Counted from the first letter of the stretch, positions 26,531-36,355 are shown. The stretch is DNA of 64,000 bases from Vagococcus zengguangii (GCF_005145005.1 NZ_CP039712.1:1656501-1720500), one strand, 5' to 3'. Numbers and translations are program-made. The notes: generated from the letters alone by a model not told the origin.

Positions 26531-27359
26531 ATTTCATAACACGTTCATCACTTGATAATTCATCGTCTGCCTCTTTCTTATAATGGCTATAAAATTGAAT
26601 AAATCCTAATACTATAGAAGTTTCGTTCGTCAGGTCGTTAGGAAAATCATCATTCATTGTCTCTTCCAATAAATATTCATCCATAAAGTCAAACCCTTGA
26701 AATTTTTCTATATCCAACCATAATTTTACTGTAAGAATTAGAACATTGGCATATTCGTCATGATTATCGATAGATATCTCCTTATTATAATCATAATACT
26801 TATACGAACTAAAATATTTCATAACTTCTTCTTGTAATAAATGTTTATTACTATCTGTCACTTTTTCGTTTAATATAACATAATATGTAAATTCGGTCTT
26901 TTCAAAAAGTGATTCACCAAATATCCTTTTTAAAATATCATATTCCATTTTCTCCGTAAATTTACTAATCAATTCTAAATCATTTTTCTCAAATTCATCT
27001 GCTCCTACTATATAATTTAGCTCAGGTTCTTCATAAGTACTCTCTCCTCCTGAGTAATATTCTGTCTGAGTACCTATATAAAAAGCACGTGCTCCATACT
27101 TTCTAAAAATATCACTAATTTTTGTCTCTCCATTATACATTCCCTCAGTTAACCAATATAAACCGCGTTCATTGAGCAATTCTGAATAATTAACAATTGA
27201 AAATTTATCATTCAAAGTTTGATTGTCTATTATTTTTAAAGACAAAGTCTCAGCATATAATTCTTTTTGTACTTCTTTTTGTAATTCCTCAATTTTATTC
27301 GGTGTTATTTCTGGATTAAATATCATTATTCCCTCGCTTCTAAATGCACGCATTGGCAT
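26529..27359 (-). CDS. Hypothetical protein, last gene of the defence cassette
   Basis: The 276-residue acidic protein has no recognised domain, signal or membrane segment. A central beta-like part (ARAFYIGTQTEYYSGG) is followed by helical stretches and an acidic tail. ATG 27359 follows AAAGGAGAG. It lies 121 bases after the helicase gene on the same strand and is very AT-rich like its neighbours. It could be an effector or accessory part of the cassette or an immunity-type protein; the sequence does not decide. Confidence 0.7.
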   Translation of the reverse strand: MPMRAFRSEGIMIFNPEITPNKIEELQKEVQKELYAETLSLKIIDNQTLNDKFSIVNYSELLNERGLYWLTEGMYNGETKISDIFRKYGARAFYIGTQTEYYSGGESTYEEPELNYIVGADEFEKNDLELISKFTEKMEYDILKRIFGESLFEKTEFTYYVILNEKVTDSNKHLLQEEVMKYFSSYKYYDYNKEISIDNHDEYANVLILTVKLWLDIEKFQGFDFMDEYLLEETMNDDFPNDLTNETSIVLGFIQFYSHYKKEADDELSSDERVMK

Positions 27360-27480
27360 ATTTATCTCTCCTTTTCTATTTTAATCAAATTAATTTTTTT
27401 TAATAACCTTTAAATATTAATTTAGGTTTTATAAGTACTTATTTCACTAATTCTAAAATATTTTTATTGTATATGATTTG

Positions 27481-29346
27481 TCAAATTAATAAAACTTCTC
27501 CAAATATTAATTCTAAATCTTCCTCATAGGACGTTACAGACTCTAAAACATCATTATTAATTGCTTCTATCATAACAACTTCTTTTTCTTTTAAACGTTG
27601 ATAAATCTTATTACCTATGCTAACTTCTTTTCCACCGTATTCATAATATTGTTGTAAAAAGTAGTATTGTGTGTATTGATTAGATTTAAGACCTAAGCGA
27701 TGAATTCTATCTTTAGATTGCAATAAATGAACTAAGTTAAAACTATATTCAAAATAGATAGCATCATGACAGACCATATGTAAAGAGACTGACTCAGCTA
27801 ACGTATGTGGGTTAGTTATTAGCACTTCAAATTGACGATTTTTAAAATCATCAATTAGTTTCAAACGTTCATCTAATTCAACTTCTCCATATATACACTT
27901 AACTTTTATTCCTTTTTTAGATAATCTATTTTCTAACGTTTTTATGGAAGACACAAACGTACACCAAATAATTACAGGTTTATTTTCTCTAACTAATCTC
28001 TCAGTCAGTTCAATTGTCTTCTTAACTTTTACTGGTTCCTTAATTTGTTCTATTAGGACATTTACATCTTCAGAGTAATCCACTACCTCTACATCAGCTG
28101 ATTCGTAAGATTCATCATCAATTATTCCTCTTAAATCACTGTAATCAATTTTTTCAAGTAGCTTTTTTGGATTACTTTCTAACTGCATTACTCTAACTAA
28201 TAATCCAAACAGATTATTTTGATAAGATTGTTTAATAATTTTAAATAGTTGGTTTTCAGCCTCTGTAGCGTGAACTTTTAATAATTCATCCTCTTCGGCC
28301 TTTGGTACACCTAAATCATCCTTATTCATCCTACAAAAAAATGGTTTAATCTTTTCATTGATTTCATCCATAGTGTCAATATCAACTTTTTTTAGTTCAT
28401 TTTTAGTAAAACCAAAGAAATCTTTATAGTCTTCTGGATACAACATATTTAACAGATTATATATATCAACATATGAATTAGGAATAGGTGTCCCAGTTAA
28501 GGCAATAATTCTACCCGCATTCTTACTAATTTCTTTAGATGCATCAGCACGCTGTCCTTCTGGATTTTTAATCTTATGAACCTCATCAAAAACTAACAAA
28601 GTTTGATTATCTATTATTTCTAACAACTCATTTTTCAATGAGTTAACAGATTCATAATTAACTAAAATAAGCTCTTTATTTCCACTATCAAATTTTAACG
28701 AAAACTTTCTTTTTTCTACTGAATTAGTTTCTTTTGAATGAATATTTAAGTAAAATCTTTTCGTCTCGGTAGGTAAACAAATAGTAAATTCATCTATCCA
28801 TGACCCAAATGCATTTTTAGGGCCTATCATTACAATTTTATTAGCAAGGTTATTAGCTTTTAAATAGGCATACGTTCCTAGAACAGTAGCTGTCTTACCT
28901 GACCCTGGAACTGAAAAATTGGATGTGTTTTTCATATTTAGTTGATAGAATGCATGCCACTTTTGTTCTATCTTTAATTTCCTAAGCATTATAGCGTCAA
29001 TTGTATGGCAAAATGTATTGAAAGAACTCTCTACTTCAACTACTTGTTTTTTTATATCATTTCCAAGGCGATATCTGTTTTCTATATAAAATTGACGATT
29101 ATTAATATAATCAAATACAGAATTATCAATATCAATATCGGGAAATTTATTACGTAGCTCTCCTTCTACTCTTTTTATCTCATGGATAGATATATCTTCT
29201 TTAAAAAAAAGACAACTTTCCAAGTCATGAGATACAAAACGTTTAATTCTCATTTTATACGGTATCGATTTAGTAAAAGCTATACGTTCTTCGATACATT
29301 CGAATTCTAATATTAATTGATTGTTATTATCAATAAATAAACCCAA
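27481..29346 (-). CDS. SNF2-family DEAD/H helicase of the defence cassette
   Basis: The 621-residue superfamily 2 ATPase shows motif I VPGSGKTAT (147-154), motif II DEVH (254-257), motif III LTGTPIPNS, and C-terminal motifs V and VI (about residue 510-550: ITNPHTLAESVSLH and QSKDRIHRLG). The first 125 residues are a distinct N-terminal region without a recognised fold. SNF2 ATPases translocate on double-stranded DNA and are frequent parts of defence systems. Its TTG start lies three bases after the ParB-like gene's stop, without a strong binding site of its own, so translation is probably coupled. Confidence 0.9.
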   Translation of the reverse strand: MGLFIDNNNQLILEFECIEERIAFTKSIPYKMRIKRFVSHDLESCLFFKEDISIHEIKRVEGELRNKFPDIDIDNSVFDYINNRQFYIENRYRLGNDIKKQVVEVESSFNTFCHTIDAIMLRKLKIEQKWHAFYQLNMKNTSNFSVPGSGKTATVLGTYAYLKANNLANKIVMIGPKNAFGSWIDEFTICLPTETKRFYLNIHSKETNSVEKRKFSLKFDSGNKELILVNYESVNSLKNELLEIIDNQTLLVFDEVHKIKNPEGQRADASKEISKNAGRIIALTGTPIPNSYVDIYNLLNMLYPEDYKDFFGFTKNELKKVDIDTMDEINEKIKPFFCRMNKDDLGVPKAEEDELLKVHATEAENQLFKIIKQSYQNNLFGLLVRVMQLESNPKKLLEKIDYSDLRGIIDDESYESADVEVVDYSEDVNVLIEQIKEPVKVKKTIELTERLVRENKPVIIWCTFVSSIKTLENRLSKKGIKVKCIYGEVELDERLKLIDDFKNRQFEVLITNPHTLAESVSLHMVCHDAIYFEYSFNLVHLLQSKDRIHRLGLKSNQYTQYYFLQQYYEYGGKEVSIGNKIYQRLKEKEVVMIEAINNDVLESVTSYEEDLELIFGEVLLI

Positions 29347-29349
29347 TAA

Positions 29350-30564
29350 TTATTCACCCATTTCAAAGTTATTTTTAACTTTTTGTATTTCAACTTCACA
29401 TTTCTTCAGTTGATCTAAAAATAGCTCTTTTTCACTATCATTTAACACACTTAGTGTATGGTAATCGATAGATGACAATAATAGTTGGCAACGTTGCAAA
29501 TCTTGTATCGGTTTTGTTCTAGTACTATCTTTTTTAGTTTTAATTTCAAACTTTTCTACAGATGCCTTCATTTGATTTTTTAGTTCTTCATCTGATCGGA
29601 GATGCGTATTAATTTCCTTAGTAGTTATTTCTGGTAAATCTTCTAATTTTTCAAGTGTCGATTCTGCATACTCTAGTTGTTCTTCAATAAATTCCTCAAA
29701 ATGATTAGAATCTACCACATTTTTAATTTTCCTTACAAATCGTGTGATATCTCCCTGTGGTTTCATTGCTAAGTTGCTAAAAATGATTAGCTTCAAATTT
29801 TCTTTTTCATCTTCAGTTTTTACACGTTTTAATAAACTAGGAACCTCTGCTAACGGACCATCTAATTCTAAATCTCGAGCTATATAAAATTGTTCAGGTG
29901 CGTTAATAAATTCTAAGAATTCCACCATTAATTTTGCTTGCTCAATTTTCTTATTAAGTGAAGCAGCTGATTCATTTACTGTCTTTTGATATTCATCAAA
30001 TGTAATAAATTCATTCTTTATTACATCATTATATAAGCCAACCAATCGATCAATTGGATTGTAATCTACCTTACCTTCCTCTCCATGTTGGATAGATAAC
30101 TCTAACAATTTAATTTCCTTTTTATTTTCTTGGATGTCTCGCTCTAAAATTACTGCCTCAAAATGATTAATTGTGGAATTCTTTTCATGTAATTGTCGCA
30201 AACAAGTATAACGACGATTCCCATCAATAATTCTACCATCATTTAGCACTACTCCAGCTTCACGCTGTCCAACTAATTCAATATTACTTTTTGTTTTATC
30301 AATTGCCTTGGGATTACTCTCATAGATAAAATTTTCAATTAAGTCATTATACGATTTATCGGCTGTATCCATATCTTCTACGTGATTTTCTGCTTTGTAT
30401 TTGCTAATCCAAGTAGCAATTCTATCATTCTGATCATTATAAAAAAGTTGATCTAATCTTATTTTATAAACTTGATATGACTCTGTATGACCATCAATTG
30501 TAAGCTTTCTTGTATATTCTGTTGGGATAACATATCCCTGCTTAATTCCTTCTGTTAGTAGCAT
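29350..30564 (-). CDS. ParB/DGQR-like protein of the defence cassette
   Basis: The 404-residue protein has an N-terminal ParB-like domain (about 20-150). It carries a conserved-type motif VVLNDGRIIDGNRRYTCLRQ near residue 85-105, as in ParB/Srx and DndB-like nucleotide-binding folds. The rest is helical and charged (KLEDLPEITTKEINTHL). Such domains bind or hydrolyse CTP/ATP or nick DNA; which applies here is unknown. It starts two bases after the stop of the large HhH protein and is followed at once by the helicase, so the three form one translational unit. Confidence 0.75.
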   Translation of the reverse strand: MLLTEGIKQGYVIPTEYTRKLTIDGHTESYQVYKIRLDQLFYNDQNDRIATWISKYKAENHVEDMDTADKSYNDLIENFIYESNPKAIDKTKSNIELVGQREAGVVLNDGRIIDGNRRYTCLRQLHEKNSTINHFEAVILERDIQENKKEIKLLELSIQHGEEGKVDYNPIDRLVGLYNDVIKNEFITFDEYQKTVNESAASLNKKIEQAKLMVEFLEFINAPEQFYIARDLELDGPLAEVPSLLKRVKTEDEKENLKLIIFSNLAMKPQGDITRFVRKIKNVVDSNHFEEFIEEQLEYAESTLEKLEDLPEITTKEINTHLRSDEELKNQMKASVEKFEIKTKKDSTRTKPIQDLQRCQLLLSSIDYHTLSVLNDSEKELFLDQLKKCEVEIQKVKNNFEMGE

Positions 30565-30566
30565 AT

Positions 30567-33176
30567 TTAATCCTCCATCATTTCATAAAATTCATCTAAA
30601 TCTTGGTATATCATTTCCATTACAGGATGATAATAAAGACTTGTTTGCTCTATTATCGATATTATTTTTTCTTTAGACCAAACAATTCCATAGTAATCTT
30701 CAAGGTAATCAATTAAATCAAAAATATCAATTGATTTGAACTTAGAAACTATTTCTTCTAAAAAAGTATAACTGTAAAATTTATCCTTGGTTTTCCTGAA
30801 AATTGTTGTTGTTCCCATGTTTTGATACCTTAATCCTTCTACTCCTTTCAAAATTGATTCATAAAAAATTGCATCAAAACCCAGATTATTTAGTTTACTG
30901 TTCTCCACAATATGTTCAATCATCAAGTATGAAAAATATTTATCATTCATTTGTTCAGTAATGTCTGAAACTATTTCTAATATCTGTTTTTTAGTTATTC
31001 CTGTATGAGAAGTTATTTTATCCATGCTTATATATTTGTAACAATCATATTCGAAAATATCTAAATTACGTACTTTTTCGGATATTAGATTTCTAAATGA
31101 ACCCGTTGATAACAATCTAACATCATCGATTTCAAACAAATCTTTACTGAAGTAATTTTCTTCAAAATAATAATCTGCTCTATTATATTCATTAGATAAA
31201 ATGAATTCTGAAAATGGTTTATATCCTAACTCATTGAAAATATAATCAGGGAATTTAGCTTTACCAAATCTTTTCTCATACCTTAAATAAATATCTTTTT
31301 TAAAATAGAATTGTTCTGTAAGAATTCCTTTTAAATTCTTCAAAACCTCCTTCTCTATGATTGGAGTATCCGCATTATAAATATCCTGCTGTTCATATTC
31401 AACTAATAATTTTAAATAATTAGCTTTTACGGTTTGAATACTAACGCCATACTTTCGTGAGTATTCTAATGCAAAATCTTCTTTTGATACTGGGCTCATT
31501 TCTATTAGTAAATCTAGCAACTGTTCTTCTCGACTTGCTGACCCTACTTCTAATAAAGGCATTCTTTTCAATATAACTTCTTCAGATAAAATGCTTTCAT
31601 ATTTTTTCAAAAGATTATGTAACTCGTATTCATCATTAATATCAATTTCTTGCATTAGGACTGGATAATCATCTAATAGTTTTTTTGCAGATATTTCTGA
31701 ATTATAATAATTACTAAATGAAATACCTTTAATAGCTTCAATCACTTTATCTTCATCTATAGGATAGTATCTTAATTTTTTACCGTATTTCCAAAGTAAA
31801 CTAGACGCTCTAGAAATAATTCCTTCCATTGCCCTTTCATTACCAAAATCAATATCTAAATGATACTGCTTCGTAAAATCATTTACTAAATTGTAAAAAT
31901 CATTAAAGGAAATTTCTTCCTTTGCAAACAACTCAATACAATAATTAATTATACCAACTCTATTTTTCTTGATTTTCTTGTTCTCAATTATTAAATAGCC
32001 TTCATTCAAAAATTCTAACAACGATTCTTTTTCTTTTCTTGAAAGCAGTCCACTGTCTAATAATTCTTCTGCAGTATGTTTCTTAGCACGTTTATCGATA
32101 TTTGAAAACATCTTTAAAAAATTGTATTCATAGTTTCCTATATCAAAAACCTTACAAAAAACTTCAGGTGATAATTCATATTTTTCAAAAAATTCGGAAT
32201 ATTTCCATTCAAAAATTTCTTTATATGGAATAATTTTTTTTAAATTTCTCTCTTTTTGACGTATCCTTTCTCGAGTAACTTGATAATCTTCCCCTATTTC
32301 CTCCAATGTTTTTCCTTTTAACCTCTTATCTAGAATATCTGCTTTGTACCCCAATACATCAATATATTCTCGAATATAAGGATTTTGGTATTTAACCCCC
32401 TGAGAAGTGAATATCACAAAACCACTATTAACTAAATCATTAATTAATGGCATTAAATTATCTTTCTCAATTAAATTCAACTTGTCAATTCCTTTTGATA
32501 ATTGAAAAAAAGAAACCTCTCGATGCTGTTTTTTTAAATATCTAGATAGTATTTTTAAAGAAATATCTGGGATTTTATCTTGAAGCACTTTCTCTATTTC
32601 AAGAGAATCCATAATTAACTCAGAATACATGTCAACGTCAACATCTGTAAAATCAAGTAAATCTAGTTCTTCTTTTATATATCTAGACAGATTCACATAT
32701 TCTTCTTCTAAAAGATAATTTCTTATTGGATTTAAGAAATTATCTTTTAGTTTGCTTACTACTTCTTCTTTTTTTATTGGAGAAGAACTTGTATAATTTA
32801 CTTTTTTAATTAAACTTTTTCTTTTTAATCCATTAAAACTATTTATCAGCTTATTATTCATTTTATTATTTTTTTCAAGTTCATCCAATTTTATTGATAG
32901 TATGTTGTCTTCATTTATATTATTTTTACTAAAAAAAACTTCTACATTAGTAGTATAATAACATTTTCCTTTGTCATTTTTAAAATCATTAAATAAGTCA
33001 GATTTAATTTGACATTGTTGGATTTTTAGAATAGCTTCTATTTTTTTCTTCCCCAATCCTTTTATATTCATAAGATCATCCAAAGTCAAATCCATTAATT
33101 TTTCATTAGTATCTATCCCAAATTTATAAACTGCTTTGAGAGCATTTTCTGCTTGCGGAATGTTAAAAAAATCCAT
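30567..33176 (-). CDS. Large helix-hairpin-helix and sigma-4-like protein of the defence cassette
   Basis: The protein of about 869 residues starts with a helix-hairpin-helix region like the RNA polymerase alpha C-terminal domain (about 8-60, with MNIKGLGKKKIEAIL). A sigma-70 region-4-type helix-turn-helix follows at about 286-316 (GKTLEEIGEDYQVTRERIR). Several hundred residues of helical sequence with further possible winged-helix repeats make up the rest (VSKEDFALEYSRKYGVSIQT). No catalytic motif is visible. ATG 33176 follows AAAGAAAGGGG; the frame is open a little further. It could be the DNA-sensing or scaffold part of the cassette. It follows the restriction endonuclease gene by about 85 bases. 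Confidence 0.75.
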   Translation of the reverse strand: MDFFNIPQAENALKAVYKFGIDTNEKLMDLTLDDLMNIKGLGKKKIEAILKIQQCQIKSDLFNDFKNDKGKCYYTTNVEVFFSKNNINEDNILSIKLDELEKNNKMNNKLINSFNGLKRKSLIKKVNYTSSSPIKKEEVVSKLKDNFLNPIRNYLLEEEYVNLSRYIKEELDLLDFTDVDVDMYSELIMDSLEIEKVLQDKIPDISLKILSRYLKKQHREVSFFQLSKGIDKLNLIEKDNLMPLINDLVNSGFVIFTSQGVKYQNPYIREYIDVLGYKADILDKRLKGKTLEEIGEDYQVTRERIRQKERNLKKIIPYKEIFEWKYSEFFEKYELSPEVFCKVFDIGNYEYNFLKMFSNIDKRAKKHTAEELLDSGLLSRKEKESLLEFLNEGYLIIENKKIKKNRVGIINYCIELFAKEEISFNDFYNLVNDFTKQYHLDIDFGNERAMEGIISRASSLLWKYGKKLRYYPIDEDKVIEAIKGISFSNYYNSEISAKKLLDDYPVLMQEIDINDEYELHNLLKKYESILSEEVILKRMPLLEVGSASREEQLLDLLIEMSPVSKEDFALEYSRKYGVSIQTVKANYLKLLVEYEQQDIYNADTPIIEKEVLKNLKGILTEQFYFKKDIYLRYEKRFGKAKFPDYIFNELGYKPFSEFILSNEYNRADYYFEENYFSKDLFEIDDVRLLSTGSFRNLISEKVRNLDIFEYDCYKYISMDKITSHTGITKKQILEIVSDITEQMNDKYFSYLMIEHIVENSKLNNLGFDAIFYESILKGVEGLRYQNMGTTTIFRKTKDKFYSYTFLEEIVSKFKSIDIFDLIDYLEDYYGIVWSKEKIISIIEQTSLYYHPVMEMIYQDLDEFYEMMED

Positions 33177-33261
33177 GAAGAATCCCCTTTCTTTTTTTAT
33201 AAGTATAACATAGCCCATATTTTCCTTACCAACTAATATAATTTTGTATCGAAATTATACT

Positions 33262-34716
33262 TTAACTGTTAATAATTCTTTCAAGATACTTATTATTTAA
33301 CCAAAAACATTGTTTCACCATTCTATCTCCATTTGGTAATTCATCTGAATCCCTATGAAGAGTACCATTACCAAAAACTTGTCCATTTATTTCATATACA
33401 GATTTGCTAGCATGTGGACGTAAATGGAAAATTTTAGTATCTTTTGCTTTTGGTAAATTATTTAGAACTCTATTCCCTTTTGGTATAAGCTCTACCCCTT
33501 CTTTGACTACTTTTTGGTTAGCTAACCATTCTTCTTTTCCTATATCTTCTAAGTCGGTCATAGGCATATTCCAAAACATTGCTTTATCTAATTTGTATTC
33601 TGTACCGTCATGTCGATACACAACGAATAAGAATCTTTTCTCACTAAAGTATTGATATATTTCAGACTCTTCCCACTCTTCTTTAGCAAACTCTTTAAAT
33701 TTAATTGCAGGAAACGACATACTCTCTCTGATTTTTCCATTGGCTTCCACTCTAATAGTTTTGACAATCGTATCTGATTTGATAAATTCTTCTACATTAT
33801 TAGATTTCACACCTAAAATAGAGAAAGATAACCTACTAAATAAATTTAAACTATTACTACTTTCTAACTGAAATTCACTTCTAAGTTGAGATTCTCCCCA
33901 ACCTTGATACTTACTAAATTTACCGATAACCATTTTTTCAAAAGATTCTTTATCTAAATCATGATTCGTCAACGGTTCATAGGTGTCCACATCTTCAAAA
34001 ATATACTTATTTAAAATATAAGTCATATATCCTTGCTTTAATGAAAAAGCACGTCTTTTTGCTGGAATTTCTGCATTATAGTATTGTGGCTTCAAACTTG
34101 AACTAGCAGTCGCCCCTTTGGTACAAGCTCCCAAATACATCGTATCTGACTCTGATAACTCATGAGCTTTACCTTCCATGATTTTATCAGTGATTATTTT
34201 ATAATCAGATTTAATTATTTCTAAATCGTTTTTACACTCTTCCCCTAAGATAGAAAATAATTTGGAATAATTAATTTTAAAGTTTAATCTTTCGATGCCT
34301 TTCTCTCTTAAATATAAAACCAATAGCACTAATTTTAGCTTATCTAAGACATGAGAATTATTAAAATCTGCTTCAACAGGCTCATTATTAGGTATCATGC
34401 CGATAACCAAACGTTCCCCCGCCTTAAACTTATTATTTTTTAACGCTTCATAAGGGGTTACTTTTAACTCTACCCCTGCTTTTGGAAAGTCAGGTTCAGG
34501 ATTACTATTAGGCTCATAATAGAAAAAATATTTTTCAATTAAATTACCTAATCCCCCTTTTGAACGAGGATTGTTATAGTATTTCTTTAATTCTAATAAT
34601 TCTTCTTGATTAACTATTTCGTCTTCTAACACATCAGAAAAACTTTTGCCGATTAATTTTTTAGAATAGTTTTCGATTGATAGTGGATTACTTTCATCAT
34701 AAGGTAATTTTTTCAA
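33262..34716 (-). CDS. Type II restriction endonuclease, Sau3AI family (GATC)
   Basis: The 484-residue protein has the MutH/Sau3AI catalytic motif D76-x6-E83-L-K85 (PDFPKAGVELKVTP). It also has a series of segments I recognise from Sau3AI: EGKAHELSE, CTKGA, AFSLKQGYMT, RPHASKS and the C-terminal KQCFWLNN. Sau3AI-type enzymes have a catalytic N-terminal domain and a related non-catalytic C-terminal domain. They cut GATC without needing methylated sites. The start is TTG after AAGGGTG. It is divergent from its methyltransferase, and the promoters overlap (34767-34820). Confidence 0.93.
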   Translation of the reverse strand: MKKLPYDESNPLSIENYSKKLIGKSFSDVLEDEIVNQEELLELKKYYNNPRSKGGLGNLIEKYFFYYEPNSNPEPDFPKAGVELKVTPYEALKNNKFKAGERLVIGMIPNNEPVEADFNNSHVLDKLKLVLLVLYLREKGIERLNFKINYSKLFSILGEECKNDLEIIKSDYKIITDKIMEGKAHELSESDTMYLGACTKGATASSSLKPQYYNAEIPAKRRAFSLKQGYMTYILNKYIFEDVDTYEPLTNHDLDKESFEKMVIGKFSKYQGWGESQLRSEFQLESSNSLNLFSRLSFSILGVKSNNVEEFIKSDTIVKTIRVEANGKIRESMSFPAIKFKEFAKEEWEESEIYQYFSEKRFLFVVYRHDGTEYKLDKAMFWNMPMTDLEDIGKEEWLANQKVVKEGVELIPKGNRVLNNLPKAKDTKIFHLRPHASKSVYEINGQVFGNGTLHRDSDELPNGDRMVKQCFWLNNKYLERIINS

Positions 34717-34766
34717 ACTAACACACCCTTCTTTTAAATGATTTCTTGATTAATTCTTGTATATTA

Positions 34767-34820
34767 TTATATCATTTCTATTACTTTGATCTTGATCTTT
34801 TTTATGATTTAGTGTATAAT
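34767..34820. promoter_or_regulatory. Overlapping divergent R/M promoters with two GATC sites
   Basis: For the methyltransferase, TTGATC (-35, 34792-34797), a 17-base spacer and TATAAT (-10, 34815-34820) form a near-consensus promoter. For the endonuclease, TATAAT lies on the minus strand at 34767-34772, with its -35 zone at about 34790-34795. Two GATC sites (34788-34791 and 34794-34797) fall exactly in the shared -35 region. These are the recognition sites of the system itself, so their methylation could control transcription. The sites are seen; the control is inferred. Confidence 0.7.
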
Positions 34821-34850
34821 ACTATTAGAAATCGAAAGGGTGTTCGCTTA

Positions 34851-36140
34851 ATGACAAAAGAATTTAAAATTTTAGAGCTATTCGCAGGTGTAGGTGGTTT
34901 TCGTATCGGGTTAGAAAATTCAAATCCAGAATTATACCAAACTAAATGGGCGAACCAATGGGAGCCTTCAAGAAAATCACAAGATGCTTTTGAGGTATAT
35001 AATTATCGCTTTCCTAATAGCCAAAATATAAATAAAAATATTGAAGAAATAACTGATGAAGAATTTAAACAAATGGATGCCGATATCATTGTTGGTGGTT
35101 TTCCATGTCAAGATTATTCAGTCGCTCGCAGTAAAAAACATGAAATGGGTATTGAAGGTAAAAAAGGCGTTCTTTTTTGGCAAATTATTCGTGCCATTAG
35201 TCAAATTAAACCTAAATACTTAATACTAGAAAACGTTGACCGTTTATTAAAATCACCTTCAAAACAACGTGGTCGTGACTTTGCGGTTATGTTAGCTGCT
35301 TTTAACCAACTAGACTATTCAGTAGAATGGCGAGTTATCAATGCGGCTGATTACGGTCGTAGCCAACGTAGACGTCGCGTATTTTTCTTTGTTTATCGAA
35401 ACGATACTAACTTTGCAAAACAAATGGATGAAAAATATGAAACTGATTTAATGGATACTTTGTTTGATGAACATGCTTATGATGACTATATTTTCCAAGA
35501 AGGCTTATTTGCTAGACAATTTCCAATCAAACAACTTCCAGTTAAAAACAGACAAGCTTCTTACGAACTATCAGAAGATATTGTAGAAGTTTCTGATTCC
35601 TTTACTGGTCAAGTATGGAATACAGGTATCATGCGTCATGGTCGCTATTTTACTATTGATACTGAACCTACTGGTGATGAAAAACCAATCACACTAGGAA
35701 AAATTATTCAGTCTGAAAACGAAGTAGATGAAAAACATTATTTAACAGACCCTCAAAAAATTGAAAAATTTGAATACTTACGAGGACCTAAAAAAATCGA
35801 ACGTACTTCTGCTGAAGGATTCACCTATACATTCTCAGAAGGTGGCATGTCGCCTTATGATGATTTAGAATTACCTGGACGCACGATGTTAACCTCTGAA
35901 GGCTCTGTCAATCGGTCAACTCACTTATTAAAAATTAATGGACGTTATCGTCTTCTAACACCAATTGAAGCTGAAAGACTGCAAGATTTTCCTGATAATT
36001 GGACTAAATACAAAAAAACTCCTACCAATGAAATAGTAGAAGTTTCTGATCGTATGAGAATGTTCTTTATGGGAAATGCATTAGTTACTGAGATTGTAAA
36101 AAGAATTGGTGATGAATTGAATATAATTGAAAATAGCTAA
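34851..36140 (+). CDS. DNA (cytosine-5) methyltransferase, Sau3AI type (GATC)
   Basis: It protects GATC sites from the neighbouring endonuclease by cytosine-5 methylation. The 429-residue enzyme shows motif I LELFAGVGGFRIG, motif IV GGFPCQDYS (catalytic C86), motif VI ENVDRL, motif VIII QRRRRVF, a variable recognition region, and motif X FMGNALV. The frame is open to 34746, but ATG 34851 after AAAGGG is the start. A 3'-terminal second copy of this gene lies at 47930-48445. The pairing with a Sau3AI-type nuclease makes the specificity assignment strong. Confidence 0.94.
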   Translation: MTKEFKILELFAGVGGFRIGLENSNPELYQTKWANQWEPSRKSQDAFEVYNYRFPNSQNINKNIEEITDEEFKQMDADIIVGGFPCQDYSVARSKKHEMGIEGKKGVLFWQIIRAISQIKPKYLILENVDRLLKSPSKQRGRDFAVMLAAFNQLDYSVEWRVINAADYGRSQRRRRVFFFVYRNDTNFAKQMDEKYETDLMDTLFDEHAYDDYIFQEGLFARQFPIKQLPVKNRQASYELSEDIVEVSDSFTGQVWNTGIMRHGRYFTIDTEPTGDEKPITLGKIIQSENEVDEKHYLTDPQKIEKFEYLRGPKKIERTSAEGFTYTFSEGGMSPYDDLELPGRTMLTSEGSVNRSTHLLKINGRYRLLTPIEAERLQDFPDNWTKYKKTPTNEIVEVSDRMRMFFMGNALVTEIVKRIGDELNIIENS

Positions 36141-36171
36141 TTAAATAAAGTAATTATGTATAATAATCAAT

Positions 36172-36219
36172 AATCCATGTCTAACATTCTTCATGTTGAG
36201 GTATGGATTTTATTTTTTT
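36172..36219 (+). terminator. Terminator after the methyltransferase gene
   Basis: AATCCAT (36172-36178) and ATGGATT (36203-36209), with an inner CAT/ATG pairing, form the stem. A T-rich run follows. Confidence 0.7.
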
Positions 36220-36355
36220 CACCATTCGATTCAATTTTAAGGAACGGGTAGTCATCAAAATCTACATTGTTATATACTTCACCATAAAAATCCCATAATA
36301 AATAATAAGATAGACTGCTTCTTATATTACTAGTTATTACTCTAATAAAATTCAC
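36191..36355 (-). pseudogene. Possible small or truncated reading frame (about 54 codons)
   Basis: A minus-strand frame with a plausible coding composition begins at GTG 36355 (VNFIRVITSNIRSSLSYYL) and ends at 36191 inside the terminator hairpin. The run GAGGGGG touches the start codon, which is too close for a normal binding site. It may be a fragment of a former gene. No family is recognised. The rest of 36220-36445 holds only the promoter area of the next gene. Confidence 0.25.
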
